Assembly (NCBI RefSeq): GCF_001676025.1
Contig: NZ_LZFW01000005.1
Location: 82,980-118,239 of the forward strand
Direction of reading: 5' to 3'
Length of the DNA stretch: 35,260 nucleotides
Source of the DNA: Vibrio sp. UCD-FRSSP16_30
Lineage (GTDB): Bacteria; Pseudomonadota; Gammaproteobacteria; Enterobacterales; Vibrionaceae
In this document: positions 1 through 7,381 of the stretch, piece by piece
How the letters are laid out: every line of letters starts with the position of its first letter
Position numbering within the stretch: position 1 is the first letter of the stretch
Notes under the pieces: generated by a model
Databases searched by the model: none
What the model saw: the letters and a program-made list of their open reading frames with translations, nothing else
What the model was told of the DNA's origin: nothing
Position numbers and translations under genes: made by a program

Positions 1-34
1 GGCTCTCTTTTTTGTATCTGAACTGAGCTATAAA

Positions 35-1447
35 TTATAGAACGTGTACAGATGCAGTGTTAGTAGTACCTGAAGCAACTAGTGCACCAGAAACCATAAC
101 TACGATGTCGCCTTTCTTACCAAAACCAGCTTCAAGAACGTATTCTTTACCGTTTTTGTAGAATTCATCAGTGTTGTTGATTGATTCAACAAGAACTGGA
201 CGAACACCTTTAGTAAGAACTAGTTGTGCAGCTGTTTTAGCATTAGTAGTAAGAGCTACGATGCTTGCTGTTGGGAAGTACTTACGTACTGAACGTGCAG
301 ACTTGCCGCCTTCAGTAGCAACAATGATAAGTGGAGCTGCAAGTTTTTCAGCAGTATCAACCGCGCCTTTACATACTGCTTCAGTGATGCGTAGACGAGG
401 GCTATCTAGGCGAGAACCTAGTTCAGCTTTAAGTGCGCCGTCAGTACGGTTAGCAATTTGAGCCATGATAGTTACAGCTTCAACTGGGTACTTACCTTTA
501 GCAGTTTCACCAGAAAGCATTACTGCATCAGTACCATCCATGATTGCGTTTGCAACGTCACCCGCTTCTGCGCGAGTTGGACGTGGGTTTTGAATCATAG
601 AATCAAGCATTTGAGTTGCAGTGATAACCATCTTACGAGCACGGTTACATTTCTCAATCATCATCTTCTGAGCGAAGATTACTTCTTCAGCTGGGATTTC
701 AACACCTAGATCGCCACGAGCAACCATGATGCCGTCAGAAGCTTCAAGAATAGCGTCAAAGTTATCAACACCTTCTTGGTTCTCAATTTTAGAGATGATG
801 TGGATGTTTTCGCCGCCGTTAGCGTTTAGAAGCTCACGGATTTCTTTAACGTCTTCTTCTTTACGGATGAAAGAAGCAGCAACGAAATCAACGCCTTGCT
901 CACAACCAAATTTAAGGTCAGCTTTATCTTTTTCAGAAAGAGCAGGAAGCTGAACAGAAACGCCAGGAAGGTTAACACCTTTGTTTTCGCCTAGTGCACC
1001 GTTGTTAAGAACTTTACACTTAACTTCAGTTGCAGTAGTAGCAAGAACTTCCATCTCGATTAGACCGTCGTCTACTAGGATAGTGTTACCAGCAGTTAGG
1101 TCATTTGCGAAACCAAGGTAAGTTACAGCAACGATGTCTTTGTTACCCACTACAGATGCGTCTGTAGTGAAAGTGAATTCTTGACCAGCAACTAGATCAA
1201 CGTCATTGCCGTCTTCTAGTTTGATTGTACGGATTTCTGGACCTTTAGTGTCTAGAAGGATAGCAAGTTGCTTACCTACAGTAGACATAACTTCACGGAA
1301 GTTAACGATACGGCCAGCGTGCTCTTCAAAGTTACCGTGAGAGAAGTTCAGGCGCATTACGTTCATGCCTGCATTTACAAGTTCAGTTAGCTTCTCTACA
1401 GATTCAGTTTTAGGGCCAATCGTACATACGATTTTGGTCTTTTTCAT
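35..1447 (-). CDS. pykF: Pyruvate kinase, type I
   Basis: Converts phosphoenolpyruvate and ADP to pyruvate and ATP, the last step of glycolysis, in the cytoplasm. The 470-residue product has the full-length family layout. It begins [14 protein letters not shown], with the substrate/K+ residues R32, N34, S36 and H37 in MRLNFSHGN. The active-site signature is [14 protein letters not shown] at 218-230 with K220 and E222, followed by [10 protein letters not shown] at 241-250. I chose the ATG at 1447 because GGAG lies about 10 nt upstream and the product then matches the usual N terminus; an in-frame ATG at 1483 would add 12 unlikely residues. A sigma70-like promoter overlapped by a HexR-type palindrome lies upstream (see 1501-1529), so control by sugar-phosphate status is likely. 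Identification is certain; pykF rather than pykA rests on length and sequence feel. Confidence 0.95.
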   Translation of the reverse strand: MKKTKIVCTIGPKTESVEKLTELVNAGMNVMRLNFSHGNFEEHAGRIVNFREVMSTVGKQLAILLDTKGPEIRTIKLEDGNDVDLVAGQEFTFTTDASVVGNKDIVAVTYLGFANDLTAGNTILVDDGLIEMEVLATTATEVKCKVLNNGALGENKGVNLPGVSVQLPALSEKDKADLKFGCEQGVDFVAASFIRKEEDVKEIRELLNANGGENIHIISKIENQEGVDNFDAILEASDGIMVARGDLGVEIPAEEVIFAQKMMIEKCNRARKMVITATQMLDSMIQNPRPTRAEAGDVANAIMDGTDAVMLSGETAKGKYPVEAVTIMAQIANRTDGALKAELGSRLDSPRLRITEAVCKGAVDTAEKLAAPLIIVATEGGKSARSVRKYFPTASIVALTTNAKTAAQLVLTKGVRPVLVESINNTDEFYKNGKEYVLEAGFGKKGDIVVMVSGALVASGTTNTASVHVL

Positions 1448-1500
1448 GGAAAATACTCTCCGGTAAGTATTGCATAAGTTCAAATAGGATACTGGCGGCT

Positions 1501-1529
1501 ATATTACTTCATTTGTAATTAAATTACAA
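1501..1529 (-). promoter_or_regulatory. Predicted sigma70 promoter of pykF
   Basis: On the - strand TTGTAA (1529-1524) is followed after exactly 17 bp by TAATAT (1506-1501). This would start transcription near 1494 and give a leader of about 45-50 nt before the pykF ATG. The -35 element falls inside the HexR-type palindrome. It is predicted by eye from consensus and spacing only. Confidence 0.55.
1514..1528. promoter_or_regulatory. HexR-type operator in the pykF promoter
   Basis: The sequence TGTAATTAAATTACA is a perfect palindrome, extended to 19 bp (1512-1530) with 9-bp arms around a single A. It matches the consensus I know for HexR, the RpiR-family regulator of central carbon metabolism in gammaproteobacteria, whose regulons include pyruvate kinase genes. 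It overlaps the predicted -35 element of pykF, as expected for repression relieved by a sugar phosphate. The match is seen directly; the factor is inferred because hexR is not in this window. Confidence 0.75.
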
Positions 1530-1947
1530 AAATTACCGAGTCTTTATGACTTTAGGTTCATTTGATTTTAATACGCTGCCTTGGCGATTAATTATACAGA
1601 AAAAGGCATTACTTGAGCCTATTTCGTATTCTTTTTCGCCGAATTTACCATTGCAGAACGAATAAGGGCATTTCCCAATCAGTCTGCACTGGTGAAAATT
1701 TTGTAATAAAGTTTCTTTATGGCGTCGGATTCTAACACCGAAATAGTTCAAGTTCACGGTTTAGAATTGTCTTAGAACAAGGTTTTAGCGCAAAAGAATT
1801 ATTTTTAACAATGAAATAATTATATAAGGCGAAAACTAGCCCAATTATGTATTTTGCAAGGCGTCAATTTTGTGCAATTACGGATTAATCTCATTTTGCA
1901 GAGTATGGTAATCTATTTTAAATCTTCTTTTATAACGGAATCAGAGC

Positions 1948-2865
1948 ATGTCGCAGACTCATTTTTACTCAATAGGCACGCCAGGACAAAAGTGGACACA
2001 GCAACAAGTCCAGCAATGGTGTGATAGCCGTGAAATTCAGCGCTCTTATAATCAAGAGGTTGTTAGCAAGATGGAATCTATTGCTTCTGATTTTGAAAAA
2101 ATCAAATACGGTGAATTGGATTATCCGACAGGCCCATACCCGCTATTTGGATTTAAATCAAAGCAGTGGAGTGATAAAAAACCAACCGTGCTAGTGACTG
2201 GCGGTGTGCATGGCTATGAAACCAGTGGTGTGCAAGGCGCTCTTTTATTTTTAGAGGAAAAAGCGGCGCAGTATCTTAGCCACTTTAATTTGATAGTTGC
2301 GCCTTGCGTGTCCCCATGGGGCTATGAAGTGATTAATCGATGGAACCCAAAAGCTGTCGACCCAAACCGCTCATTTATCGAAAATAGCCCCGCTCCGGAA
2401 GCGGCAATGGTTATGCAGTTTGTTCAAGATCTCAACGTTGAAATACTTGCTCATATTGATTTACATGAAACGACTGATAGTGATGAAGATGAGTTTCGCC
2501 CTGCATTAGCGGCTCGCGATGGCTTGGAATATTGTAAAGGTTCGATTCCTGATGGTTTTTATACCGTAGGTGATACAGAGAACCCTTGTGAAGAGATGCA
2601 AGCTGCCATTATTGCCTCCGTTGCAAAAGTGACCCACATTGCCCCAGCTGATCCTGACGGTACGATCATCGGCTCTGAGGTTGTGCAACATGGCGTCATT
2701 AATTATCCATTAGAAGCATTAGGCTTGTGTGCTGGATTTAGTAAAGCCAAATATACCACGACTACGGAAGTGTACCCTGATAGTACTAAAGCAACTGCCG
2801 AAGAGTGTAATCAAGCACAAGTTGCCGCGATTGTGGGCATGTTAGATTATTTGAAGGCGCTTTAA
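1948..2865 (+). CDS. M14-family zinc metallocarboxypeptidase-like protein
   Basis: A 305-residue protein without a signal peptide or membrane segment, so probably cytoplasmic. The zinc site of the M14 (carboxypeptidase A / succinylglutamate desuccinylase-like) superfamily is visible: HxxE in GGVHGYETSG (H88, E91) and a third His in AHIDLHETTD (H169 or H173). VDPNRSF at 137-143 corresponds to the conserved substrate-binding Asn-Arg. A catalytic Glu is likely E274 in TTTTEVYPDS. M14 enzymes remove C-terminal residues from peptides, including murein peptides, or deacylate amino acids; the substrate here cannot be told. It stands alone, divergent from pykF and convergent with the MATE gene, with only 11 bp between the stop codons and no clear terminator. 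The ATG at 1948 follows GGAA at about 7 nt. Confidence 0.85.
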   Translation: MSQTHFYSIGTPGQKWTQQQVQQWCDSREIQRSYNQEVVSKMESIASDFEKIKYGELDYPTGPYPLFGFKSKQWSDKKPTVLVTGGVHGYETSGVQGALLFLEEKAAQYLSHFNLIVAPCVSPWGYEVINRWNPKAVDPNRSFIENSPAPEAAMVMQFVQDLNVEILAHIDLHETTDSDEDEFRPALAARDGLEYCKGSIPDGFYTVGDTENPCEEMQAAIIASVAKVTHIAPADPDGTIIGSEVVQHGVINYPLEALGLCAGFSKAKYTTTTEVYPDSTKATAEECNQAQVAAIVGMLDYLKAL

Positions 2866-2876
2866 TCAGCATGGAA

Positions 2877-4244
2877 TCAAGAAGAGGTTACGAGTGACTT
2901 GGTCATCGTAATCTCTTTATTCATTAATGCCGTTACATCTTTGTATAGCATTGGTAGCACGATAATCGTTAGTACAATATTAGACATAGGAACGGCCAAC
3001 CAAACACCATTGACTCCAAGCCATTGAGGTACAAAGAACAAAAATGGTATTTGCACCACCATATTACCTATCGAAACAAAGATCGCCTTGCCTGCTTTAC
3101 CCACCGACATGAAATAAACCGATGCTAAAAACAGAACACCATCAAGGAACAGTGCACTTGTATGAAGGCGCATTCCTAAAGTGGTGGTTGCCATTAATTG
3201 TGTATTTGAGTCCGAAAACCACGAAATGAAAAACTCTGGAAATAGGTTAAGCAGTGCCACAGTGACAAGCCCTGAAATTAACACAACTTTAAGGGCTAAC
3301 AGCAAGGTACCTTTAATTCGATGGTATCGTCTTTCACCAAAATCATAGCTGATGGGAGGCTGCATCCCTGAAGCAATGCCTTCGGCAAAAAGGTAATACA
3401 GAGTCGCGATATAGCCAATAATAGCAAAAGCACCAACATGAATTTCACTGCCATATTCCATTAATAAACGGTTATGCAGTGCGACAACAAATGAAAAATA
3501 AGCAAACATCAACATACTTGATGCGCCTAGCTGACAGGTACGAATGGTTTTATTGATATTAAGGGAAAGTCCGGTTAGTCGAATCTCTGCTTTGTTTGAC
3601 AAAAAATAAGCAAAGCCAAGCATAATTACAATTAGTTGTGATAGCGCTGTAGCAATAGCTGCGCCCTGTAGTCCTTGTTCAAGAATGCCAAGATAAAGGT
3701 AATCAAGTGCAATATTGAGCACCGCGCCAATAATGGTCAATACTGTCGCAATTTTGGGGCTGTTGTCATTTCGGACTAGCATAGGAATAGCGGCAGAAAA
3801 TATTGCTGCAGGAGCGCTATAGACAAAGACCTTGATGTAGTCGTAGCCATGGATAAGAGAATCGCCGCTAGCGCCTTGCAATAGTAATAAATCACGCCCC
3901 CATAGAGCAACAATAGGCATGGATATTAAAGAAAACAGAATGCAAAGTCCGATGGCTGCTTGTAAAACACTCGAGGCTTTATCTAGCTGTTTCTCCCCTC
4001 GATACATAGAGATAAGACTGCCTGCCCCCATCCCTACTAAAATGCCAAAACCCATAATGGTCGCGATAATAGGCCAAGCCATATTGATACCAGCAAGGCC
4101 GGAATAACCCACATAATGACCCACAAAAATACCATCAATAATTTGGTATAAACCATTGATCAGCATTGCCGCTACTGAAGGAATAGCAAAGCGCCAAAAT
4201 ACGCGGCTTATGGATTCATTTTTCTCTATGTTGTCGGCTGTCAT
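2877..4244 (-). CDS. MATE-family multidrug/Na+ antiporter
   Basis: A 455-residue integral membrane protein with about 12 hydrophobic segments in two halves, as in the MATE (multi antimicrobial extrusion) family. The N-terminal signature is visible: FAIPSVAAMLINGLYQIID followed by GIFVGHYVG and GLAGINMAWPI. Such proteins export cationic drugs or dyes in exchange for Na+ or H+ across the inner membrane. The early IIDGIFVGHYVG pattern resembles the MepA/DinF-like branch rather than NorM, but I would not fix a subfamily. It is divergent from a LysR regulator at 4339 with 94 bp between them, a classic regulator-target pair. The substrate is unknown. Confidence 0.88.
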   Translation of the reverse strand: MTADNIEKNESISRVFWRFAIPSVAAMLINGLYQIIDGIFVGHYVGYSGLAGINMAWPIIATIMGFGILVGMGAGSLISMYRGEKQLDKASSVLQAAIGLCILFSLISMPIVALWGRDLLLLQGASGDSLIHGYDYIKVFVYSAPAAIFSAAIPMLVRNDNSPKIATVLTIIGAVLNIALDYLYLGILEQGLQGAAIATALSQLIVIMLGFAYFLSNKAEIRLTGLSLNINKTIRTCQLGASSMLMFAYFSFVVALHNRLLMEYGSEIHVGAFAIIGYIATLYYLFAEGIASGMQPPISYDFGERRYHRIKGTLLLALKVVLISGLVTVALLNLFPEFFISWFSDSNTQLMATTTLGMRLHTSALFLDGVLFLASVYFMSVGKAGKAIFVSIGNMVVQIPFLFFVPQWLGVNGVWLAVPMSNIVLTIIVLPMLYKDVTALMNKEITMTKSLVTSS

Positions 4245-4338
4245 GTTATCGGATCAATATGAATAAAGTTGACGCTATTATCCATCTAAATGTGATATAT
4301 AAAAGTTAGTTACCATCCGAAAACCGTATAGGTTATGT
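4245..4338. promoter_or_regulatory. Divergent promoter region, MATE / LysR
   Basis: These 94 AT-rich bases separate the two divergent starts and must hold both promoters. LysR proteins usually bind such shared regions and repress their own gene. I see no strong T-N11-A palindrome that I would name as the operator. Confidence 0.4.
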
Positions 4339-5223
4339 ATGAATTGGACATTGGACCAACTGTCAGCATTTGTCTTTTCGGCTCAATTAGGTTCTTTTTC
4401 GGCTGCTGCTCGCAAGCTTGGAAAGGCGCAATCTAGAGTCAGTACAGCTGTGGCAAACCTAGAAGCAGATCTGGGATTTGAGCTCTTTGATCGTTCAAGA
4501 AAACTGCCTGAACTAACTCCCCTGGGAAAAGAAATATTAATTGAAGCAAAAGGTGTGCTCGAGCAAGCTCAACGCTTGCAATCTCGAGCATTAAGTGTCG
4601 CTAAAGACGAAGAAATTGAGCTTGTTTTAGCGGTAGATGAAGCGATACAAGCTATGGCATTTGCTCCTATTTTTGTCTCCCTTGGAGAGACGTTCCCTAA
4701 TTTAAAATTAACGATTATTAATGGCTCACGAGAGGATATTTCGTCTTATGTAGAGCAGGGGAAAGCTGATCTTGGTGTATTGTTTAAATCTCGCCAAATA
4801 AATGAAGAGTTGGAATTTACCTCCATAGGGCAATATCGTTTGCATCTCATTGCTGGACTTAATCATCCACTCACACAACATAATGCGCCCTCTATCACCG
4901 ATCTTCAGCAGTTTCGGCAGTTAGTGATATGTGATCGAAACGGGCAGGGAAGAGACGAACCTCTAGGGACACATCATTGGTACATCGATAGTTATTATGT
5001 AATTGGCGATCTAGTTGGAAATGGAATGGGCTGGGCATTGATCCCTGAACATATAGCAACAGCTCAATGGTACAAAGATAGCTTGGTTCAGTTATCAACT
5101 ACGAACCTCCCCGTTAGCTTAACGTCTGATATTGGATTGGTTCGCCGCCGAGATAGCGGTGTTGGGGTTGTTTCACAATGGTTACATAACTCATTGAAAA
5201 ATATCCTTATAGAACCACTGTAA
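4339..5223 (+). CDS. LysR-family transcriptional regulator (next to the MATE gene)
   Basis: A 294-residue protein with the LysR layout. The N-terminal winged helix-turn-helix (about 1-60) contains FSAAARKLGKAQSRVSTAVA and the following LGFELFDRS wing. The C-terminal periplasmic-binding-like effector domain covers about 88-290. It probably controls the divergent MATE exporter and itself in response to a small molecule, which the sequence does not reveal. The ATG at 4339 gives MNWTLDQLSAFVFSAQLGSF, a normal LysR start; another ATG at 4335 is out of frame. The ribosome-binding sequence (TAGG) is weak. Confidence 0.9.
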   Translation: MNWTLDQLSAFVFSAQLGSFSAAARKLGKAQSRVSTAVANLEADLGFELFDRSRKLPELTPLGKEILIEAKGVLEQAQRLQSRALSVAKDEEIELVLAVDEAIQAMAFAPIFVSLGETFPNLKLTIINGSREDISSYVEQGKADLGVLFKSRQINEELEFTSIGQYRLHLIAGLNHPLTQHNAPSITDLQQFRQLVICDRNGQGRDEPLGTHHWYIDSYYVIGDLVGNGMGWALIPEHIATAQWYKDSLVQLSTTNLPVSLTSDIGLVRRRDSGVGVVSQWLHNSLKNILIEPL

Positions 5224-5435
5224 TTTTACAATACTTAGGTATAGAACGGTCTACTTCTATTTGTATGATTAATTAAAATAATCGATTTAACTATTTGTGT
5301 GACAATTTGATGCTTAATGGTTTTGTGATCTGTGACGTGTCGTGAATGTAAAGTTGCATTTTTGTGTCTGTTATCTTTGCGTGATTGAGCGTAGATTCTG
5401 CGTTCAATTTTTCAATTAGTCGATGAAGTAACTTT

Positions 5436-6287
5436 ATGGCAGATCTTACCCCGAACTCTTTTGAGTCCTTTCTTCCCCCACAAATGGCTGAACGAGCGGC
5501 TGAAATAGGCGAAGGTAAAGTCAATAAGAATCAATTCAAATCGTTTCTACTGGCGGTCGCCGCAGGTATGCATATCGGTATTGCTTTTGTTTTTTATACT
5601 GTTGTTACAACGGGCGCGGCTGATATGCCTTATGGCATGGCTAAGTTGATGGGTGGATTGGCATTCAGTCTTGGCTTGATATTGGTCGTGATTACTGGCG
5701 GAGAGCTATTTACTAGTAGCGTGCTAACGCTAGTGGCAAAAGCCACTGGACGTGTGTCATGGAAGGCACTTTTTAAGAACTGGGCTGTGGTTTATGTTGG
5801 TAACTTTGTCGGTGCATCGCTACTGATCATTATTATGATGATTACTAAAGAGTATATGAGTGATGGTGGCTTAATGGGCTTAAATGCTATGGCCATTTCT
5901 CAACACAAACTGCACCATACATTTTGGCAAGCCGTTGCTTTAGGCTTGATGTGTAATCTGCTGGTTTGCTTGGCAATTTGGATGACATTTAGTGCCCGCT
6001 CACTGACAGATAAAGTAGTTATTTTGATCCTACCTGTTGCAATGTTTGTCGCTTCTGGTTTTGAGCATAGCATTGCAAATATGTTCCAAGTTCCAATGGC
6101 GATTGCAATTAAGACTTTTGCTCCAGCAGAGTTTTGGCAAATGACAGGCGCTAATATTGCGGATTATGCCGACCTTAACGTGGTTGATTTTATTGTAAAT
6201 AATTTAATTCCGGTCACTATGGGTAACATTATTGGTGGCGGATTATTTGTTGGAATTTACTTTTGGATGATTTACTTAAAAGAATAA
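5436..6287 (+). CDS. focA: Formate channel of the FNT family
   Basis: A 283-residue pentameric inner-membrane channel of the formate-nitrite transporter family, moving formate in or out during mixed-acid fermentation. The N terminus SFLPPQMAERAAEIG matches the cytoplasmic helix of FocA. The conserved AFVFYTVVTTG, GGELFTSS (about 88-95) and GFEHSIANMF motifs are present; H211 is the gating/protonating histidine. Six membrane helices can be counted. In enterobacteria focA precedes pflB. Here no pflB follows; instead an inverted-repeat element starts 18 bp after the stop. The upstream 212 bp hold a half match to an FNR site (TTGATGCTTAAT near 5308), too weak to call. Nitrite channel NirC is the alternative, but the N terminus and motifs favour formate. 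Confidence 0.88.
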   Translation: MADLTPNSFESFLPPQMAERAAEIGEGKVNKNQFKSFLLAVAAGMHIGIAFVFYTVVTTGAADMPYGMAKLMGGLAFSLGLILVVITGGELFTSSVLTLVAKATGRVSWKALFKNWAVVYVGNFVGASLLIIIMMITKEYMSDGGLMGLNAMAISQHKLHHTFWQAVALGLMCNLLVCLAIWMTFSARSLTDKVVILILPVAMFVASGFEHSIANMFQVPMAIAIKTFAPAEFWQMTGANIADYADLNVVDFIVNNLIPVTMGNIIGGGLFVGIYFWMIYLKE

Positions 6288-6304
6288 TGTCTAGATATTT
6301 CAGC

Positions 6305-6351
6305 ATAAAAAAAGAAGCCAATTAGGCAAGCTATTACGCTTTCGTGTTGAT
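6305..6351 (+). repeat. Left 47-bp inverted repeat of a small element
   Basis: It pairs with 7103-7149 in inverted orientation with 43 of 47 positions identical by my count. It contains A7, a short palindrome GCC-AATTA-GGC (6317-6327) and AAGC-TATTAC-GCTT. Three of the four mismatches lie in the 5-bp loop, which has the same + strand orientation in both copies although the flanks are inverted. On the - strand it reads as a short GC hairpin followed by T7, so it could stop transcription leaving the segment leftward. Confidence 0.8.
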
Positions 6352-6373
6352 CAATAGCTAGCCAGAAATGATC

Positions 6374-6419
6374 AAAGCCTCCAATATACTGGATGTATAC
6401 GCAGTGTATTGGAGGCTTT
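6374..6419. repeat. 18-bp stem hairpin directly before the transposase remnant
   Basis: AAAGCCTCCAATATACTG (6374-6391) and CAGTGTATTGGAGGCTTT (6402-6419) form an 18-bp stem around a 10-nt loop, with a single G-T pair as the only deviation. The second arm ends two bases before an ATG at 6421 and contains TTGGAGG, which could be that frame's ribosome-binding sequence and would then be buried in the hairpin. It may be translational control of a transposase-like gene or a palindromic element end. Confidence 0.75.
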
Positions 6420-6420
6420 C

Positions 6421-6744
6421 ATGAGACAAAAATCTGTCCAGAGCAAATCTCAACCAAGAGTTCCCCGTGAGTCGCACGGTATCAATGTGAACTAATGTAG
6501 TAACACTACCTGCCAAAACTTCAACATACCTACCAGCAACATACGTTCTGACCCGAACTACCGAATCAGTGGAACTAAGCGCAACGGTTCTTCTCTGCTT
6601 TGCAAGAAATGTAATAGCTACATGACGATTAAAAGTAACCAAGCTATCTATGAGGAAGTAGAGCGAGCCAGATACCTAACTGAAAGAGCGCAAGTCATTA
6701 GGCAGGATGAGGCTGTTGAAATTAGAAAGATCCTCTACACCTAG
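6421..6744 (+). pseudogene. Remnant of a zinc-finger transposase-like protein with an internal stop
   Basis: The frame starts at ATG 6421 with MRQKSVQSKSQPRVPRES, reaches a TAA at codon 25 (6493-6495), and continues in frame to TAG at 6742-6744. The part after the stop has paired cysteines, CSNTTCQNFN and CKKCNSYMTIKSN, spaced like the N-terminal zinc-binding region of some insertion-sequence transposases, then a charged helical stretch (YEEVERARYLTERAQ). No DDE catalytic domain follows, so this is a 3'-truncated and interrupted piece, or a small protein restored only by readthrough. The family assignment is by appearance and I cannot name the IS. It lies inside the inverted-repeat segment 6305-7149. 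Confidence 0.5.
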
Positions 6745-6751
6745 AGTTCAG

Positions 6752-7027
6752 TTAATCAAAAATCTCGTAGTGTCGCTCAACATTGGCTGTAACTTGCCCC
6801 CAGTATGATTTCTTTACTCTAATCTGATGTTTATCGAAGGCTTCCCTATCGGTGAACTCTTCATAAACGTCAAATCTGTTTGGATTACCCTTGTTTTTGG
6901 TGACTTCAAATACCAAACAGCCGTCTTCTTCAAGTGTAAGCTTGGTGTGTGTTGGCAGTTCTTGCTCAACTGTTTGTAAATCATCACTCGATACTACGAT
7001 GAAGCCCTTAAGTATGATTTTGGACAT
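6752..7027 (-). CDS. Small ABM-domain (antibiotic biosynthesis monooxygenase-like) protein
   Basis: A 91-residue cytoplasmic protein with the dimeric ferredoxin-like ABM fold. The N-terminal strand is SKIILKGFIVV, the core has GCLVFEVTKNKGNPNRFDVYEEFTD, and the end has FDKHQIRVKKSYWG and NVERHYEIFD. Relatives such as YgiN act on quinones or as small cofactor-less oxygenases; many are uncharacterised, so no substrate is proposed. The ATG at 7027 follows AAGGAG at good spacing; an in-frame ATG at 7066 would add 13 residues without a ribosome-binding sequence. A terminator-like hairpin lies 50 bp upstream on the same strand and the gene converges on the transposase remnant, so it behaves as a single-gene cassette within the inverted-repeat segment. 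Confidence 0.82.
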   Translation of the reverse strand: MSKIILKGFIVVSSDDLQTVEQELPTHTKLTLEEDGCLVFEVTKNKGNPNRFDVYEEFTDREAFDKHQIRVKKSYWGQVTANVERHYEIFD

Positions 7028-7074
7028 TTGCACTCCTTGCAATGGCGATTCAGTTAGTGTGAGCATAAATAAAA

Positions 7075-7096
7075 AGGGGATGTTTTACCATCCCCT
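7075..7096 (-). terminator. Rho-independent terminator, reading leftward
   Basis: AGGGGATG (7075-7082) pairs with CATCCCCT (7089-7096) around a 6-nt loop, followed on the - strand by T5 and AT-rich sequence. It ends transcripts from the right before the ABM gene. There is no intact - strand gene between here and 7381, so it either insulates the ABM gene from the MFS transcript or belonged to a lost gene. Confidence 0.65.
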
Positions 7097-7102
7097 AAAT
7101 TC

Positions 7103-7149
7103 ATCAACACAAAAGCGTAATAGCTTGCCAATTAGGCTTCTTTTTTTAT
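7103..7149 (-). repeat. Right 47-bp inverted repeat of the small element
   Basis: Inverted partner of 6305-6351 (43 of 47 matching). On the + strand it ends GCC-AATTA-GGC-TTC-T7, a weak hairpin plus T tract facing outward. Both ends of the segment therefore carry outward-facing terminator-like sequence. I see no target-site duplication outside either copy. Confidence 0.8.
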
Positions 7150-7381
7150 TTTAGGCTGTTACTCAATAATAGTGTTAGGGCGAACGCATGAGTGAACACT
7201 TATCGACCAATCATGTACATCATCTCCACAAGACGCCGTGAAATCATCCTTGATGGCTTCATTGTGGCATCCATGCCACAAATCCATGCAATAAAGGCTT
7301 GCTCCTATAATGCACATGATTTTGTTCAAATAACGTTCGTGATCTCACCCTGATAATAGTGTCAGCAGTTATTTACTGCTG

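Larger units (their letters stand above)
1448..1947. other. Intergenic region between pykF and the M14 peptidase
   Basis: A divergent, AT-rich region of 500 bp. It holds the pykF promoter and HexR-type palindrome at its left end and, at its right end, the GGAA ribosome-binding sequence before the peptidase ATG. A 74-codon open frame on the - strand (1533-1757) has no recognisable domain, and its stop codon lies just upstream of the pykF promoter; I regard it as chance. I see no RNA gene or riboswitch fold. Confidence 0.6.
7028..7381. other. Gene-free stretch between the ABM and MFS genes
   Basis: It holds the terminator at 7075-7096, the right inverted repeat, and about 230 bp (7150-7381) without an open gene. 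A 7-bp stem, CAGCAGT / ACTGCTG (7363-7369 and 7375-7381), abuts the MFS stop codon but has no T tract, so it is a poor terminator. The stretch 7155-7340 has no frame I can recognise in either direction. Confidence 0.5.

Noticed and set aside
1533..1757. 74-codon frame on the - strand upstream of pykF
   Set aside because: No domain, no clear ribosome-binding sequence, and its end sits against the pykF promoter. It is AT-rich, chance-like sequence.
5300..5330. FNR box in front of focA
   Set aside because: TTGATGCTTAATGG keeps only one half-site; the second half has mismatches at key positions.
6305..7149. Integron cassette with attC ends
   Set aside because: The repeats lack the GTTRRRY core: GTTGATC and GTTGATG have T where a purine is needed. 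The two ends are inverted, not direct.
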